A stretch of DNA of 64,000 nt from Janibacter cremeus (GTDB lineage: Bacteria > Actinomycetota > Actinomycetes > Actinomycetales > Dermatophilaceae): assembly GCF_013409205.1 (NCBI RefSeq), contig NZ_JACCAE010000001.1:2542001-2606000 (forward strand), read 5' to 3'. This document shows positions 63,142 through 64,000 of this stretch, in pieces. A model generated the notes under the pieces. That model was given only the letters and a program-made list of their open reading frames with translations. It was not told the DNA's origin and searched no databases. Numbering within the stretch: the first letter of the stretch is position 1; every line of letters starts with the position of its first letter. A program made the translations under genes and the position numbers.

Positions 63142-64000
63142 GCGCTGACGAGCGGGTGATCCGCGCACTTCCCAAGGTCGTCCTCCACGACCACCTGGAC
63201 GGAGGGGTGCGACCGGCCACCGTCCTCGAGATCGCCGACGAGATCGGCCACGAGCTGCCGGTCGACGGTGCCGACCGTACGGCGGAGGGTCTGGCCACCT
63301 GGTTCCGTCAGTCGGCCGACTCCGGTTCCCTGGAGCGATACCTGGAGACCTTCGCGCACACCGTGGGTGTCATGCAGACCGCGTCAGCGCTGCGACGCGT
63401 CGCTCGGGAGTCGGTCCTCGATCTCGCCCGCGACGGCGTCGTCTACGCCGAGTCGCGCTACGCGCCGGAGCAGCACCTCGAGGCCGGCCTCACCCTGGAC
63501 CGGGTCGTCGAGGAGGTGGACGCCGGCTTCCGCGAGGGCGAGGAGGAGGCCGCCGCCGAGGGACACCCGATCGTCGTGCGGGGCCTGCTGACCGCGATGC
63601 GGCACGCCGCCAAGTCCCGCGAGATCGCCGAGCTCGCGGTGCGCTACCGGGACCGGGGAGTCGCCGGCTTCGACATCGCGGGTGCCGAGGCGGGGCACCC
63701 GCCGAGCCGTCACCTCGATGCCTTCGAGTACCTCAGGCGCGAGAACGCGCACTTCACGATTCACGCCGGTGAGGCCTTCGGGCTGCCGAGCATCTGGGAG
63801 GCCCTGCAGTGGTGCGGGGCCGATCGCCTCGGCCACGGCGTGCGAATCGTCGACGACATCGGCTTCGGTGGCGGCACCGTCACCGACGACCCGCTGGGAG
63901 CCAATGCAGCGGTGCTGCAGGACCCGTCACAGCTGCGGCTGGGACGTCTGGCCGCGTACGTGCGCGACACCCGGGTGCCCCTGGAGATGTGCCCGCACAG
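63138..64000 (+). CDS. add: Adenosine deaminase, partial
   Basis: Runs off the right edge; 287 residues are visible. VLHDHLDGG carries the H17-x-H19 zinc ligands, IHAGEAFG (H209-x-x-E212) the third ligand and catalytic Glu, RLGHGVRI the next conserved His. It ends in EMCPH, just before the SN motif expected off the window. Converts adenosine to inosine. ATG 63138 overlaps the cupin stop as ATGA with AGGAGGG upstream. Confidence 0.95.
   Translation, partial: MSADERVIRALPKVVLHDHLDGGVRPATVLEIADEIGHELPVDGADRTAEGLATWFRQSADSGSLERYLETFAHTVGVMQTASALRRVARESVLDLARDGVVYAESRYAPEQHLEAGLTLDRVVEEVDAGFREGEEEAAAEGHPIVVRGLLTAMRHAAKSREIAELAVRYRDRGVAGFDIAGAEAGHPPSRHLDAFEYLRRENAHFTIHAGEAFGLPSIWEALQWCGADRLGHGVRIVDDIGFGGGTVTDDPLGANAAVLQDPSQLRLGRLAAYVRDTRVPLEMCPH

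Overview
This 64 kb window is high-GC DNA with frequent GTG and TTG starts, many ATGA/GTGA-type stop/start overlaps and TANNNT-type -10 boxes. It carries a monomeric NADP-isocitrate dehydrogenase and a cytidine deaminase / thymidine phosphorylase / adenosine deaminase salvage operon. Together these point to an actinobacterium. An Intrasporangiaceae/Dermatophilaceae-type genome (Janibacter, Knoellia and relatives) is my best guess from gene content, not from a search.

Layout. 1-1.7 kb: the start of a molybdopterin oxidoreductase and an aquaporin. 1.9-51.7 kb: a very large surface-polysaccharide region. It has about a dozen glycosyltransferase genes (three encode fused multi-domain enzymes), two O-antigen-ligase/polymerase-like membrane proteins, two chain-length proteins (one fused to a BY-kinase), a Wzx-type flippase, an ABC exporter, a polyprenyl-phosphate sugar transferase, two pyruvyltransferase-like proteins, an O-acetyltransferase, an acyltransferase-3 protein and a PAP2 phosphatase. 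A housekeeping isocitrate dehydrogenase at 26.5-28.7 kb splits it into a left and a right block. 51.8-55.8 kb: trpS, a 2H phosphoesterase, a mannose-1-phosphate guanylyltransferase and an M20 peptidase/amidohydrolase. 56-64 kb: a BmpA-type nucleoside ABC importer followed by cdd, deoA, a cupin and add (cut by the window end).

How the genes work together. The left block contains one long minus-strand run (24115 down to 14834): Wzz-like protein, O-antigen ligase, methyltransferase, two GT2 enzymes, then a tight module of TupA-like ATP-grasp ligase, a tiny acyl-carrier-like protein lacking the phosphopantetheine serine, AsnB and a NadE-like enzyme. I infer that this module makes an amide or peptide decoration on the polysaccharide. 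A second module (5465-8486) holds a phosphopantetheinyl transferase, an SGNH-like protein, an adenylate-forming ligase and a complete acyl carrier protein, and could prime an acyl group for transfer. Downstream of it are a PQQ-type sugar dehydrogenase lipoprotein and two almost identical beta-helix lipoproteins, one on a long Glu-Pro-Thr stalk. The right block starts with the polyprenyl-phosphate sugar transferase operon (28883-31363). It then has a fully overlapping minus-strand operon (37998 down to 31360) with two fused glycosyltransferases, a polymerase and a PqqD-like protein, and the BY-kinase co-polymerase. GDP-mannose for these pathways could come from the enzyme at 53481-54572.

No rRNA, tRNA, CRISPR array, transposase or integrase was recognised. 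No gene-free stretch exceeds about 300 bases with the starts chosen here; the largest (3413-3674 and 11190-11472) are described as features.
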